This document shows positions 52,305 to 63,511 of a stretch of 64,000 bases of DNA, in pieces (the first letter of the stretch is position 1; each line of letters begins with the position of its first letter). The notes beneath the pieces are model-generated. The model made no database searches and was not told the origin of the DNA. It was given only the letters and a program-made list of their open reading frames with translations. Both the position numbers and the translations under genes were made by a program. This stretch comes from Parasphingopyxis algicola (GTDB taxonomy: Bacteria; Pseudomonadota; Alphaproteobacteria; Sphingomonadales; Sphingomonadaceae), in the NCBI RefSeq assembly GCF_013378075.1, contig NZ_CP051131.1:2988501-3052500 (forward strand). Direction: 5' to 3'.

Positions 52305-53621
52305 TTACCGCGCCGGTTCTGAACGGCGACTGTCTGCCGGCGCGTCCGCCGGTTGCGCATTTGCCGCTTCGGGATCGATCCAGTTTGTGTCGGGCAATCC
52401 ATATATCTGGTCGAATATATCCATCGGGATGCCGAACGGACGGCCATTGCCCGAATTCCAGAGCACCGCGACGCCGCTGCGCAAGGCGGGATCGATCATG
52501 ATCATCGCACGATAGCCGCGGATGGCGCCGCGATGGGCGATGACGGTGTGCCCGGCATAGTCGTAGACGCGCCAGCCCAGCGCATAATGCGTGTTCGAAA
52601 CCCGTTCCGCATAGCGCCGGTTGCGCCGGTCCTCGCGCTCCGTGCGGACGACCGGGCGATGGACCGTCGCCAGTATCGAGGGCGGAACGATATCGGGCGC
52701 GCCGTTGACCTGCACCTGCATCCAGCGGGCGAGATCGCGGATCGAACCGTTCATGCCGCCGGCCGCCGGAATCCGGTAATAGGGCTCGACAACCTCCACT
52801 TCCTCGCCGGCGCCGCGATGGCTGCGCGCCCAGCTCCGGCTCTCGAACAGCGCGCGCCGGGACAGGCTGGCGGTGCGCATGTCCAGCGGCTGGAGCAGAC
52901 GGCGCTGGACGGCGGCCTCATAGCTTTGCCGAGTGACACCCTCGACGATCTCGCTCGCCGCGTCGAAACCGATATTCTGGTAGCGGTGGCAGGTGCCGGG
53001 CGGACAGGCGATGCGATGGCTGGCGAGCGCGGTCCGCAGGATCAACGGATCCTCGCCCGCTTCGAGCCGGTTGTCGAGCGCGTTGCGCTCGATGCCGAGC
53101 CGGTGCGAGAGGAGGTCGGTCACCGAGATGCGCATATGGCCCGACGCCGGTAGCCGGAGCGACGGGGCAAAGCGCGACACCGGGGCGTCGAGATCGACCG
53201 CGCCATCCTGCGCCAACAACGCGACCATCGTCGCCGCGACGCTCTTGGATAGCGACGCCCAGCGAAACACCGTGTCGGCCGTCACGGGCTCGCCGGTCCC
53301 ATGCAGTGTTTCGCCGTAACCGCGGGCGGATGTGATCTCGCCATTTTCCATGATCGCCACGGCCAGCCCGACCATGGTATCTTCTTCCATCAGCGCGCCG
53401 ATGCGGCGGTCTATCTCGTTATAGTCGATCAGTCCGGACCGGGCGTCGAGATCGATGACCGCGCCGGCCGGTGCGGCCGCCTGTGGCTGCGGCGGATCGA
53501 GCGTGATGGAAAGCCCTTCGGCCGCCGCCCGCGACGGAAACGGCCCGGTCAGGAACGGCGCCATGGCAAGCGTGCCGAGCGCGACAATGACAAGGGTGAT
53601 GGGGAGGGCAAGCCGGTTCAT
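52305..53621 (-). CDS. Serine hydrolase, class C beta-lactamase family
   Basis: 438 aa. A signal/anchor lies at residues 5-28. The catalytic SxxK is in FRWASLSKSVAATM (near 123); the second motif YQN lies in CHRYQNIGFDAAS, and HRGAIRGYRAM occupies the place of the third KTG-type motif. Such proteins are D-alanyl-peptidases or esterases of the periplasm. Its start at 53621 was chosen because the signal peptide begins there; the frame runs on to 54083 over the YciI gene. It is co-oriented with the hydrolase lipoprotein gene downstream. Confidence 0.87.
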   Translation of the reverse strand: MNRLALPITLVIVALGTLAMAPFLTGPFPSRAAAEGLSITLDPPQPQAAAPAGAVIDLDARSGLIDYNEIDRRIGALMEEDTMVGLAVAIMENGEITSARGYGETLHGTGEPVTADTVFRWASLSKSVAATMVALLAQDGAVDLDAPVSRFAPSLRLPASGHMRISVTDLLSHRLGIERNALDNRLEAGEDPLILRTALASHRIACPPGTCHRYQNIGFDAASEIVEGVTRQSYEAAVQRRLLQPLDMRTASLSRRALFESRSWARSHRGAGEEVEVVEPYYRIPAAGGMNGSIRDLARWMQVQVNGAPDIVPPSILATVHRPVVRTEREDRRNRRYAERVSNTHYALGWRVYDYAGHTVIAHRGAIRGYRAMIMIDPALRSGVAVLWNSGNGRPFGIPMDIFDQIYGLPDTNWIDPEAANAQPADAPADSRRSEPAR

Positions 53622-53732
53622 AACGTGACGGGGCCCCTTTGCCGGGCGATGCCCCGTCGGTCCAGACCAAAGATGGCGATGCCGATCCGCTGATCGGCCA
53701 TTTGCGGCATGCCGCCGCTGTCGGGACGGCGC

Positions 53733-53757
53733 GGCGCTCGCCTCTTCGGCGAGCGCC
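53733..53757. repeat. Perfect 10-bp GC hairpin downstream of the YciI gene
   Basis: GGCGCTCGCC (53733-53742) pairs with GGCGAGCGCC (53748-53757) around TCTTC. It lies 27 bp beyond the YciI stop on the minus strand but has no T run, so it may act as a weak terminator or mRNA end. Confidence 0.5.
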
Positions 53758-53784
53758 CCGCGCCAGGTTACGATTTGCCCGGCT

Positions 53785-54093
53785 CTACATTTCCATCGCT
53801 TCGGCGACTTCGACCGTGCCGTGATCCATGATCGGACAGCCTTTCGCCATTTCGACGGCCGCATCGATGCTGTCGGCCTGGACGATCGAGTAGCCGGAAA
53901 GCGGATTGGCGCCGCCGTCATCGGCAACGCCGCCCGTGGAAACGGTTTTCGACGGCCCGACCGGGTTGCCGCCATCGACCACCGCATCGCCGAGGTTGCC
54001 GAACCAGGCCTGCCATCTGGCCATGACTTCCGCGCCTTCTTCGGGGCTCTCCGGTGCTTTGCCGCCATGATAGGCGAATACATATTTCGGCAT
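53785..54093 (-). CDS. YciI family protein
   Basis: 102 aa. MPKYVFAYHGGKAPESPEE opens the YCII (DGPF) fold, with GYSIVQADSIDAAVEMAKGCP at the C-terminal helix. The family has a ferredoxin-like fold and unknown or chlorinase-like functions. GAGGAG lies 7 nt before the ATG at 54093. It is downstream of the ArsR and SRPBCC genes on the same strand with a 47-bp gap, forming a three-gene unit. Confidence 0.88.
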   Translation of the reverse strand: MPKYVFAYHGGKAPESPEEGAEVMARWQAWFGNLGDAVVDGGNPVGPSKTVSTGGVADDGGANPLSGYSIVQADSIDAAVEMAKGCPIMDHGTVEVAEAMEM

Positions 54094-54140
54094 TTTCAAT
54101 CTCCTCGCTCGGGGTTGGGACGGGTATCGGCAGGCGGTGC

Positions 54141-54572
54141 TCAGCCGAGCAGCCGCTCCAGCTTGCCGAAGGACGACGTCCAGCCGCTGTCGTGGCTCGT
54201 CGCACTCTCCTCGTCGGCAAGGCCGGAATGGATCATCGTGAATTTCGTGCCGCCATTGCCGTCGGGCGCGACTTCGAAGCGTACGCGGCTTTCATGGCCG
54301 CGCTCGTCATTCTCGTCATGCCAGGCCCAGGTGAATTCGACCGCGTGCGGCGCATCGTGCGTCACGACTTCGCCGGACACCTTGTAATGGGCGCCCTCGG
54401 CGTTCGTCATCGTCGAGTTCCACGGGCCGGGCCGGGAAAAATCGAGAGTGTGCTCCGACACTGAAATGCCCTCCGGGCCCCACCATTGCAGCAGATATTC
54501 GGTGTTGGTGAGATGGTCGAAGACCGTCTCGGGCGCGGCGGGGAAGGTCCGTTCTATCCTGAGTTCGCTCAT
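54141..54572 (-). CDS. SRPBCC (AHSA1-like) protein, second copy type
   Basis: 143 aa. It has the START-like pattern: IERTFPAAPETVFDHLTNTEYLLQWWGPEG, then YKVSGEVVTHDAPHAVEFTWAWHD and RFEVAPDGNGGTKFTMIHSG. It begins 16 nt after the ArsR gene. Such ArsR-SRPBCC pairs recur; see 8153-8996. The ligand is unknown. Confidence 0.9.
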   Translation of the reverse strand: MSELRIERTFPAAPETVFDHLTNTEYLLQWWGPEGISVSEHTLDFSRPGPWNSTMTNAEGAHYKVSGEVVTHDAPHAVEFTWAWHDENDERGHESRVRFEVAPDGNGGTKFTMIHSGLADEESATSHDSGWTSSFGKLERLLG

Positions 54573-54588
54573 TGTCTGTCTGACTCCC

Positions 54589-54912
54589 TTATTTTTTGGA
54601 TTCTGCTTCGAGCATGGCGGCGAGGCGGTCGAAGCTCGCCTGCCAGAATTCCTTGTGACTCATTGTCCAGGCGCTGATCGCCTGCACGGCTTCGGGGCGC
54701 ACCGCGTAGATGCGCTGCTGTCTGTCGATGCGCTGGACGACGATGCCGGCCTTGCGCAGCACCTTGAGGTGGCGCGAAATGGCGGGCGCCGAGATCGATG
54801 CGCCCTGCTGCAGCGCGCCGGCGTTAAGCTCGCCCTCGCGCAGCAGCCGTTCGACGATCGCGAACCGTGTCGGTTCGCCGAGCGCGGCAAAAGTGGTGGT
54901 GAGATCGGACAA
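54589..54912 (-). CDS. ArsR-family regulator, second
   Basis: 107 aa. FAALGEPTRFAIVERLLREGE and the recognition region ISAPAISRHLKVLRKAGIV lie at residues 8-58, with the wing RIDRQQRIYAV. It has no cysteine pair for metal. It heads the ArsR-SRPBCC-YciI unit. A palindrome TGTTAATTAACA lies 24 bp upstream and shares the TTAATTAA core with the operator of the first ArsR gene. Confidence 0.92.
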   Translation of the reverse strand: MSDLTTTFAALGEPTRFAIVERLLREGELNAGALQQGASISAPAISRHLKVLRKAGIVVQRIDRQQRIYAVRPEAVQAISAWTMSHKEFWQASFDRLAAMLEAESKK

Positions 54913-54936
54913 TGGGGCCTCGTTGATTCTCTATCT

Positions 54937-54948
54937 TGTTAATTAACA
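54937..54948. promoter_or_regulatory. Palindrome upstream of the second arsR-like gene
   Basis: TGTTAATTAACA (54937-54948) is a perfect 12-bp palindrome, flanked by imperfect arms CTCTATCT and GATAAGAG. It lies in the gap between the ArsR gene and the uracil-DNA glycosylase gene. It is a probable ArsR operator. Confidence 0.6.
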
Positions 54949-54979
54949 TAATAGTTAAATGATAAGAGTCAAACGAGCC

Positions 54980-55558
54980 CTATGCCTCCAGTGCGCAGGC
55001 GACCCGACTACGCAGATGGGGAAGCAGGTCCTCGCCGAACCAGGGGTTTTTCGCGAGCCAGATATTGTTGCGCGGGCTGGGATGGGGCAGCGGCAGGGTC
55101 GCTGCATCGAAATCGCGCCAGTTCCGAACGGTTTCGGTCAGCGTGCGGCGCGGCGTATCCAGGTGCCAGCCCATCGCATATTGGCCGATGACGAGCGTGA
55201 GACGGAGGTTCGGCAGCTTCGCGAGAAGCGTCTCGCGCCAGGTTTCGGCGCAAACGGGCGGCGGCGGGAGGTCTCCCGACTTGCCCTTGCCGGGATAGCA
55301 AAAGGCCATCGGCAGGATGGCGATCCGTGCGGGGTCGTAGAAGGTTTCGCGATCGACGCCCATCCAGTCGCGCAGCCGCTCGCCGCTCGCATCGTCGAAC
55401 GGCACGCCGCTGGCCTGCACCTTCCGTCCCGGCGCCTGGCCGGCGATCAATATGCGCGCCGAGCGATGCGCTTGCAGCACGGGCCGGATCGGCTCGGGGA
55501 TCGTGCCCGCGCACAGGCGGCAGTCGCGGATCGAGGGAAGCAGGGTATCGAGCGTCAT
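54980..55558 (-). CDS. Uracil-DNA glycosylase family protein
   Basis: 192 aa. ILIAGQAPGRKVQASGVPFDDASGERLRDWMG holds the motif 1-like GQAPG; PHPSPRNNIWLAKNPWF holds the HPSPRN motif. Similar sequences are labelled uracil-DNA glycosylase family, with DNA repair activity uncertain. It contains a Cys pair at DCRLC near residue 12. The ATG at 55558 was chosen because the fold begins there. It is on the same strand as the ArsR unit but separated by its promoter. Confidence 0.82.
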   Translation of the reverse strand: MTLDTLLPSIRDCRLCAGTIPEPIRPVLQAHRSARILIAGQAPGRKVQASGVPFDDASGERLRDWMGVDRETFYDPARIAILPMAFCYPGKGKSGDLPPPPVCAETWRETLLAKLPNLRLTLVIGQYAMGWHLDTPRRTLTETVRNWRDFDAATLPLPHPSPRNNIWLAKNPWFGEDLLPHLRSRVACALEA

Positions 55559-55604
55559 TCTTGACTGCCTATCCGATCGGTGGCGCAGCATCAAAATTGT
55601 GCGC

Positions 55605-55641
55605 AAAAAGCGGCCTTCCCGCTGATGATCGGGAAGACCGC
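55605..55641 (-). terminator. Intrinsic terminator of the small secreted-protein gene
   Basis: GCGGCCTTCCCG (55610-55621) pairs with CGGGAAGACCGC (55630-55641) with one mismatch. On the minus strand TTTTTG follows (55605-55609). It lies 28 bp after the stop of the gene at 55670. Confidence 0.85.
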
Positions 55642-55669
55642 AATGGGACCGCGCAAGGGGCGGGCGCGG

Positions 55670-56158
55670 TCAGAAGCGGAACCGGATGCCGATCTGCGAA
55701 GACGACGGATCGGTGTGGAACGCGTCGACCTCGGAAAAGCCGGTATTGCCGAAGTCATGATCGTCGCTGGCCAGATCGACCATCCGGTACGGCCGCACGA
55801 TATCGATGCCCGCGCCGATCATGATATCGCCGAGGCGCTGTTCGTCGATGCTGAACCCGTCGAGCATGGCGAGGCGCGGGGTTTCCGGTGTCGGCGCGGC
55901 ACCTAGGCTCTCGGTCGTGACGGCGGCCGCGCCCGCGTTCGATTCCACACCATGCACCGGCCGACCGGCCAGCCCGAATTCGGTGCGGCTTTGGGCATCG
56001 GCCATCGCCTCGCCAAGCGAGACACTGCGCATTGCGGCAGAAAGCTGGAACGTCGTGGCGGCATCGCCGGTCTGCGCGAGGGCCGGGCCGGTTGCCGTCA
56101 GGGTTGCGCCGATCGCGACCGAAAAGGCCGCCGTTGCGAAAAGGATCTGCTTGATCAT
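55670..56158 (-). CDS. Small secreted protein, unrecognised
   Basis: 162 aa. A signal peptide ends at PALAQ (about residue 29). The mature part holds LSAAMRSVSLGEAMADAQSRTEF and a C-terminal IGIRFRF, whose terminal Phe suggests an outer-membrane or surface protein. No family is recognised. The ATG at 56158 is preceded by GGGAGACC. It has its own terminator and lies downstream of the TonB receptor with a 140-bp gap. Confidence 0.7.
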   Translation of the reverse strand: MIKQILFATAAFSVAIGATLTATGPALAQTGDAATTFQLSAAMRSVSLGEAMADAQSRTEFGLAGRPVHGVESNAGAAAVTTESLGAAPTPETPRLAMLDGFSIDEQRLGDIMIGAGIDIVRPYRMVDLASDDHDFGNTGFSEVDAFHTDPSSSQIGIRFRF

Positions 56159-56298
56159 CTTTGGTCTCCCGTTTCTGGTCTGCCGAAACATCGGCGCGGT
56201 CATCGGGGAGTTCGCGGCGTCCGGCCCCGACGTTACCGCCGAAGCCGGAAAGCTTTTCGCTTACAGTGATCGAGTTTTTCTATCGATGTCGCGGATCC

Positions 56299-58692
56299 CT
56301 AGAAACGCATGCCGATCTCGATACCGTACAGCGCGGGTTCGCCGGCGATAAAGGTCGGCGTGCCGAAGGCGCCGCCGGTATTGCCCGCGTCGATCAGATA
56401 GTCCCCGTCGAACAGGTTACGGGCAAAACCGACAATCTCGTAGCGGCCGTCGCCGAAGCTGACGCCGCCGCGCAGATTGACGAGCACATAGCCGTCCTCG
56501 CTGGTCAGCTGCGTATTGGGTACCTCGAAAAAGACCCGGCTCTGATAGGTGACGGTCGGGGTCAGGAAGAATTCCGCACCCTCGGCGATGCCGATGGCGA
56601 ACTGCGCACCGCCCGATGCCGAATGCTCGGGCTGGAGGCGGAACCGGCTGCCGACAAACTGCGTCGCGCCGCCCGAGGCCGGGGCATCGATCTCGGCGTC
56701 GATATAGGCATAGTTGGCGAACAGCCGGAGTTCGGGGACCACCTGATAGGCCGCTTCGATCTCGACGCCGAAATTGCTCGCTTCGCCGGCGTTGACCGGG
56801 ACGATCTGGCCCGTGCCTTCCTCGAAGAAACTCGTCTGGAAGTTCGAATAATCCTGGTAGAAGACGCCGATCGACCCGAAAAAGCCGTCGATATCGGCCT
56901 TGATCCCACCTTCATAGTTCCAGACGCGCTCGCTCGCGACCAGGGTGACGTCCGGCACCGTGCCAGTGGCCGTCGCCAGGGCGCTGAGATCGATGACCGG
57001 CGCGCGGCGGCCCTTGGATATCGTGGCGTAGACATTGATATCGTCCGTGATCCGGTAGAGCGCGTTGAAACGCGGCAGCCAGGCGTGGAAATCGTCCTCG
57101 GCGCTGAACGTCGCGCCGCCGGTGTCGGCCGCGCCGAGCAGGGAGACGCCCGGCGCGCCCAGACCGGCGAAGATCGCGCTGCCCGGCTGGGTGGCGCTGT
57201 AGCTCGACCGGCGTTCCTCGTAGACGTACCGCAGGCCGGCGGTCAGCTCGAACCGGCCGAGATCGAGCGTCGCGTCGGCAAAGGCCGAATAGCTGCTGTT
57301 CTTGCCGCCATTCTGGAACACGCTCTGATAGGGGAGGACCGTGGCACCGCCGCCGGTGAGGATCGCAGTGGCGAGCGCGGCGTTCAACGTCCCGTCGGCC
57401 GCGACGCACGGGTCCGCGTCGCCGAGTGCCGCCGAGAGATTTGCCTGGATCGGGGCGAAGGCACCGAACGGCGCGCAGGCGATATAGGTGCCTTCGTCAG
57501 TCGAGAAGGGGACGCGCTGCGTGCCTTCCTCATGGAAGATGTTGAAGCCGGCGAAACCGCGGAACATGTCGCCTTCATAGGTGATGCGGGTTTCGTGGCT
57601 CATCTGCTCGCCTTCGGCATCCTCGGCGAATTCCAGATAGAAGAGCGCCGAACCGTCGGCGTCGAAGGTCTCGAGACTGTCGAAGCGGCGATATCCGGTG
57701 ATCGAGGTCAGCGAGAGAGTGTCGGTGATCGGCGCATTGAAGGTCAGGCTGGCATCGAACACCTCGCGTTCCAGCCCGAGATCGCGGATGCCGAGTACCG
57801 TTTCGCTGAACGGCGAGCCGCCGAGCTCGGCAAAGCTGAACGGGCTGGTATCGCCGCCGGTCGGCGGGATCGATCCCGACTTGAACGCGGTGCCGCTGTT
57901 GCGCTGCTGCTCATAGGTGAGAATGAGGTCAATCGTGCTGTCGTCGGTCGGGAAGATCCGGAGCGATCCGCGGATGCCGAACTGTTCGATGCCGTTGAGA
58001 TCGTCCTGGTCGATGCCGACGATGGCCTCGCTGGCCGTCCCCGGTTCGCCCGCGATGTTGCGGATATAGCCGTCGCGCTCCTTGTAGACGAAGGCGAGGC
58101 GGGCGGCGATATCGTCCGTCCCGCCATTGATCATCCCGTTGAGTTCGATCGCGTCGTAATTGCCATAGGAGGCCGAGAAGGCCGCACTCTCGTCGGGCGT
58201 GGGGCGGGCGGTCACGACCGAGAGCGCGCCGATCGTCGCGGCGGTTCCGAACAAGGTCGCCTGGGGACCCTTCACCACTTCGATCCGCTCGATATCGAAC
58301 AGGTCGAAATAGGAGCCGCGCGACCGCGAGACGTCGATGCCGTTATAGTAGATGGTCACGCGCGGCGCGATCTGCGCGCTGCCCGAGTCCGAGGTGATGC
58401 CGCGGATGACGAAGCCCGGATTGTTGGCGCTCTGCTCTTGGATGTTGAGGCCGGGCACGAAGGCGGAGAGTTCGTCGAACTCGTCGATGCCGATATTCTC
58501 GAGAGTCTCGCCCGAATAGGCGGTGACGGTCAGCGGCACGTCGGTGATCGCTTCCTCGCGTTTCTGCGCGGTGACGACGATCGGTGCATTGGCGACCATC
58601 GTGTCGGCGGCGGCATTGCCTTGCGCCAGCGCGTTCGTGCTGCACGTCCCGGCAAGCAGGGCGGCAACGGCGAAACAGGAGATTCGGGTCAT
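56299..58692 (-). CDS. TonB-dependent receptor
   Basis: 797 aa. A signal peptide ends at ALAQG (about residue 24). A TonB-box-like APIVVTAQKREE is followed by the plug (LTVTAYSGETLENIG; PGLNIQEQSANN; RGSYFDLFDIERIEVVKGPQATLFGTAATIGAL) and a beta-barrel to the C-terminal Phe (GIEIGMRF). The substrate is unknown; receptors of this group in sphingomonads often take up siderophores or plant polymers. A gene for an amidohydrolase lies 152 bp upstream on the same strand. An 865-codon frame on the other strand is a shadow. Confidence 0.94.
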   Translation of the reverse strand: MTRISCFAVAALLAGTCSTNALAQGNAAADTMVANAPIVVTAQKREEAITDVPLTVTAYSGETLENIGIDEFDELSAFVPGLNIQEQSANNPGFVIRGITSDSGSAQIAPRVTIYYNGIDVSRSRGSYFDLFDIERIEVVKGPQATLFGTAATIGALSVVTARPTPDESAAFSASYGNYDAIELNGMINGGTDDIAARLAFVYKERDGYIRNIAGEPGTASEAIVGIDQDDLNGIEQFGIRGSLRIFPTDDSTIDLILTYEQQRNSGTAFKSGSIPPTGGDTSPFSFAELGGSPFSETVLGIRDLGLEREVFDASLTFNAPITDTLSLTSITGYRRFDSLETFDADGSALFYLEFAEDAEGEQMSHETRITYEGDMFRGFAGFNIFHEEGTQRVPFSTDEGTYIACAPFGAFAPIQANLSAALGDADPCVAADGTLNAALATAILTGGGATVLPYQSVFQNGGKNSSYSAFADATLDLGRFELTAGLRYVYEERRSSYSATQPGSAIFAGLGAPGVSLLGAADTGGATFSAEDDFHAWLPRFNALYRITDDINVYATISKGRRAPVIDLSALATATGTVPDVTLVASERVWNYEGGIKADIDGFFGSIGVFYQDYSNFQTSFFEEGTGQIVPVNAGEASNFGVEIEAAYQVVPELRLFANYAYIDAEIDAPASGGATQFVGSRFRLQPEHSASGGAQFAIGIAEGAEFFLTPTVTYQSRVFFEVPNTQLTSEDGYVLVNLRGGVSFGDGRYEIVGFARNLFDGDYLIDAGNTGGAFGTPTFIAGEPALYGIEIGMRF

Positions 58693-58843
58693 GGATATGG
58701 CTTTCTCTTCTCGGGGATCGAGCGGGGGGACAACCGCCGGGAACGAGAAGATGCCTAGCCGTGAATTGATGCCGTTATGTTGCAGTGCAATGTCGGTTTC
58801 GGGACAATGCGGGTCATGCGGCGAACCGGCGCCCCCATGGACG

Positions 58844-60106
58844 CTATTCGCCCATACTCCGGCTCTCTTGCAGTTCAAGTATGTGGCCGTCCTTAACGCG
58901 CAGATTGATCTCGCCGATCGCCGACCAATTTTCGAGCGGGTTGCCGTCGAGCACGAGGACGCTGGTTTCATGACCCTCGCTCAACGCGCCAATCCGGCGA
59001 TTGGGGAAAACCGTCCTCGCGCAATTCGCCGTCCACATCTCGAGCAGCTCTAGCGGCGAGAATATGTTCAGTTCGCGTAGATACTCGACCTCCGCGCGGC
59101 TGTCGGAGCCATAGAGATCGCTGCCGATGGCAAGCATGACCCCCGCCTCTCGCAAGAGACGAAGATTTGCAATCTGGGCGTTGCGGACCGCTGCATAGCC
59201 TTCCGGGTCTCGCTCGCGGAGGCGATCAGCCAGCACCGCCGTTGTGTGCACCGCCACGCCGCGTTCGGCTGCTCGATGGGCGGCTTCGGGCGCAATCATT
59301 TCCGGCGACCGCCGCCCCGGAAGATGGGCGACGACATCTACGCCGAGATCGACCGCGAGCGCGAAATCGGCGGCCGTTTCGACATGCGCGAATATTCTCA
59401 GGCCATGGTCATGGGCGCGCTCGACCAGTGCCCCTGCCAGCTCCGGATGCAGACCGCGCGCGCCTTCATATTCGGTATCCTCGGGCGGCGCGTCATGCGC
59501 TTCCGATTGCATGATGAAAATCTTGATGAAATCTGGGCGGTAGCTGAGCGCGATCGGCCAGATGCGGTCGAGGTCCTCCGCCGTGCCGACGGCGAAATAG
59601 GCGTGATCCGCGAGGCTCTCGCGCGTGAAGTCCGGATAGGCGCCAAAGCCCAGCAATCGCTCGCGAAGCGGAATCGGATGGGCACCGGGAGCGGTGATGC
59701 CGCCATTGGCGAATTGCACGTCGACGCTGTCGGGCCGGTTGAAATTCCGCAGCGCCATTCCCGTGTATCTCGGAAAGTTGCTGAGGATCCCGACATAATA
59801 AATGCCGGCTTCGAGATAGCGGTCGATGATTTCCCGTTCGTCTTCGTCGCCGCCGAGATTATGGTTGTGCGCCTCGCATAGCGGCGGGATCACATAGCCG
59901 CCGCCAAGATCGATCCGGTCGTCAATGCGTGGCGGCCGAACCGATGTCAGCCTTCCGGCGGTGGAATAGACCGTGCCCGTTTCGAACCCTTCGCCGCCAA
60001 GCCATTGGCCATTGTCGAACTGGAGGGTTGGCGGCGGTTCGATAGCCGGCGCCGATGTGCTGGTGACGACACTCAGCGAAACAAGAAAGCTGGAAAGGGC
60101 CTTCAC
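58844..60106 (-). CDS. Secreted amidohydrolase, second
   Basis: 420 aa from a GTG at 60106, with GGAG 8 nt upstream. A signal peptide ends near residue 21 (STSAPAIEP). Motifs are CEAHNHNLGGDE (metal His), FIKIFIMQS, RIFAHVETAADF, DVVAHLPGRRSPE and LAIGSDLYGSDS. It resembles metal-dependent hydrolases of the periplasmic imidazolonepropionase-like group. The frame runs on to 60733, but nothing beyond 60106 is coherent. It sits upstream of the TonB receptor on the same strand. Confidence 0.83.
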   Translation of the reverse strand: MKALSSFLVSLSVVTSTSAPAIEPPPTLQFDNGQWLGGEGFETGTVYSTAGRLTSVRPPRIDDRIDLGGGYVIPPLCEAHNHNLGGDEDEREIIDRYLEAGIYYVGILSNFPRYTGMALRNFNRPDSVDVQFANGGITAPGAHPIPLRERLLGFGAYPDFTRESLADHAYFAVGTAEDLDRIWPIALSYRPDFIKIFIMQSEAHDAPPEDTEYEGARGLHPELAGALVERAHDHGLRIFAHVETAADFALAVDLGVDVVAHLPGRRSPEMIAPEAAHRAAERGVAVHTTAVLADRLRERDPEGYAAVRNAQIANLRLLREAGVMLAIGSDLYGSDSRAEVEYLRELNIFSPLELLEMWTANCARTVFPNRRIGALSEGHETSVLVLDGNPLENWSAIGEINLRVKDGHILELQESRSMGE

Positions 60107-60445
60107 GCGCTTTGCTCCAATGCTCTGCACGAGGACCGGTTTAAGAATCCCCCAAATGGGCGTCAAACAATTTGCACGGAGATTCAGCGGACCAGAACCA
60201 TTGACCGCCTGCCGGACCGTCGCTATATCGCCGCCCGTACCGAGGATCGGTGGTGGGAATTCAACCCAGACGCGATTCGACATGGTACGAGAGCTTGAAC
60301 ATTGCCATTGGCGTGTATGGGGCCTTGCGGAGCCGCTAGCGGTTACCGGAAGGCCTTTGTGCGTTTCCGGCTTCCGGGAAAAACCGGGCTCGGAAGATGC
60401 GCGGCGTGCTTGTGACAAAGTAACTGAATAAAGGTGAAGGGCTTC
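60107..60445. promoter_or_regulatory. 339-bp region before the str operon
   Basis: No gene is apparent. It separates the divergent amidohydrolase and rpsL genes and must hold the str operon promoter; TTGTGACAAAG followed by GAATAAA near 60410-60432 lies close to the rpsL start. No distinct operator was recognised. Confidence 0.4.
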
Positions 60446-60817
<372 letters not shown>

Positions 60818-60839
60818 ATTGATCTAGAGGTTTAACGAT

Positions 60840-61310
60840 ATGTCTCGTCGTCGCCGTCCCGAAAAGCGGGAAATTCTGCCAGACCCCAAATTCGGGGATG
60901 TGGTGCTGTCCAAATTCATGAACAACCTGATGTATGACGGCAAGAAGTCCGTCGCCGAAGGTATCGTCTATGGCGCGCTCGACCAGGTCGAAGCCAAGTC
61001 CAAGGCCGATCCGATGCAGGTGTTCCACGACGCGCTCAACAACATCAAGCCGGGCGTCGAGGTCCGCAGCCGCCGGGTCGGCGGCGCGACCTATCAGGTG
61101 CCGGTCGAAGTGCGTCCCGAGCGCGCCCAGGCGCTGGCCATTCGCTGGTTGATCGGCGCTGCACGCGGCCGCGGCGAGAACACGATGGCCGCGCGTCTGT
61201 CGGGCGAACTGCTCGACGCGTCGAACAACCGCGGCAATGCCGTTAAGAAGCGCGAAGACACGCACAAGATGGCGGAAGCCAACCGCGCCTTCTCGCACTA
61301 TCGCTGGTAG
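60840..61310 (+). CDS. rpsG: Ribosomal protein S7
   Basis: 156 aa. [19 protein letters not shown] opens the protein; [25 protein letters not shown] and [24 protein letters not shown] are diagnostic. It nucleates assembly of the 30S head by binding 16S rRNA. It is in operon order between rpsL and fusA. Confidence 0.98.
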   Translation: MSRRRRPEKREILPDPKFGDVVLSKFMNNLMYDGKKSVAEGIVYGALDQVEAKSKADPMQVFHDALNNIKPGVEVRSRRVGGATYQVPVEVRPERAQALAIRWLIGAARGRGENTMAARLSGELLDASNNRGNAVKKREDTHKMAEANRAFSHYRW

Positions 61311-61372
61311 GGCGCTGGTCGCACTGACACTGACAATAAGCGGCCCGACGGCCGTTACTGGAGCAATTTGAA

Positions 61373-63463
<2,091 letters not shown>

Positions 63464-63511
63464 GCGTGAAGTGTTGAATTTTTAAGAGACGTAAAAGACG
63501 AGGAATATACA

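Noticed and set aside
56161-58758. 865-codon plus-strand open frame opposite the TonB receptor
   Set aside because: It lies wholly antisense to a clear TonB receptor and has the low-complexity, Arg/Asp/Gly-rich look of a shadow frame in GC-rich DNA.
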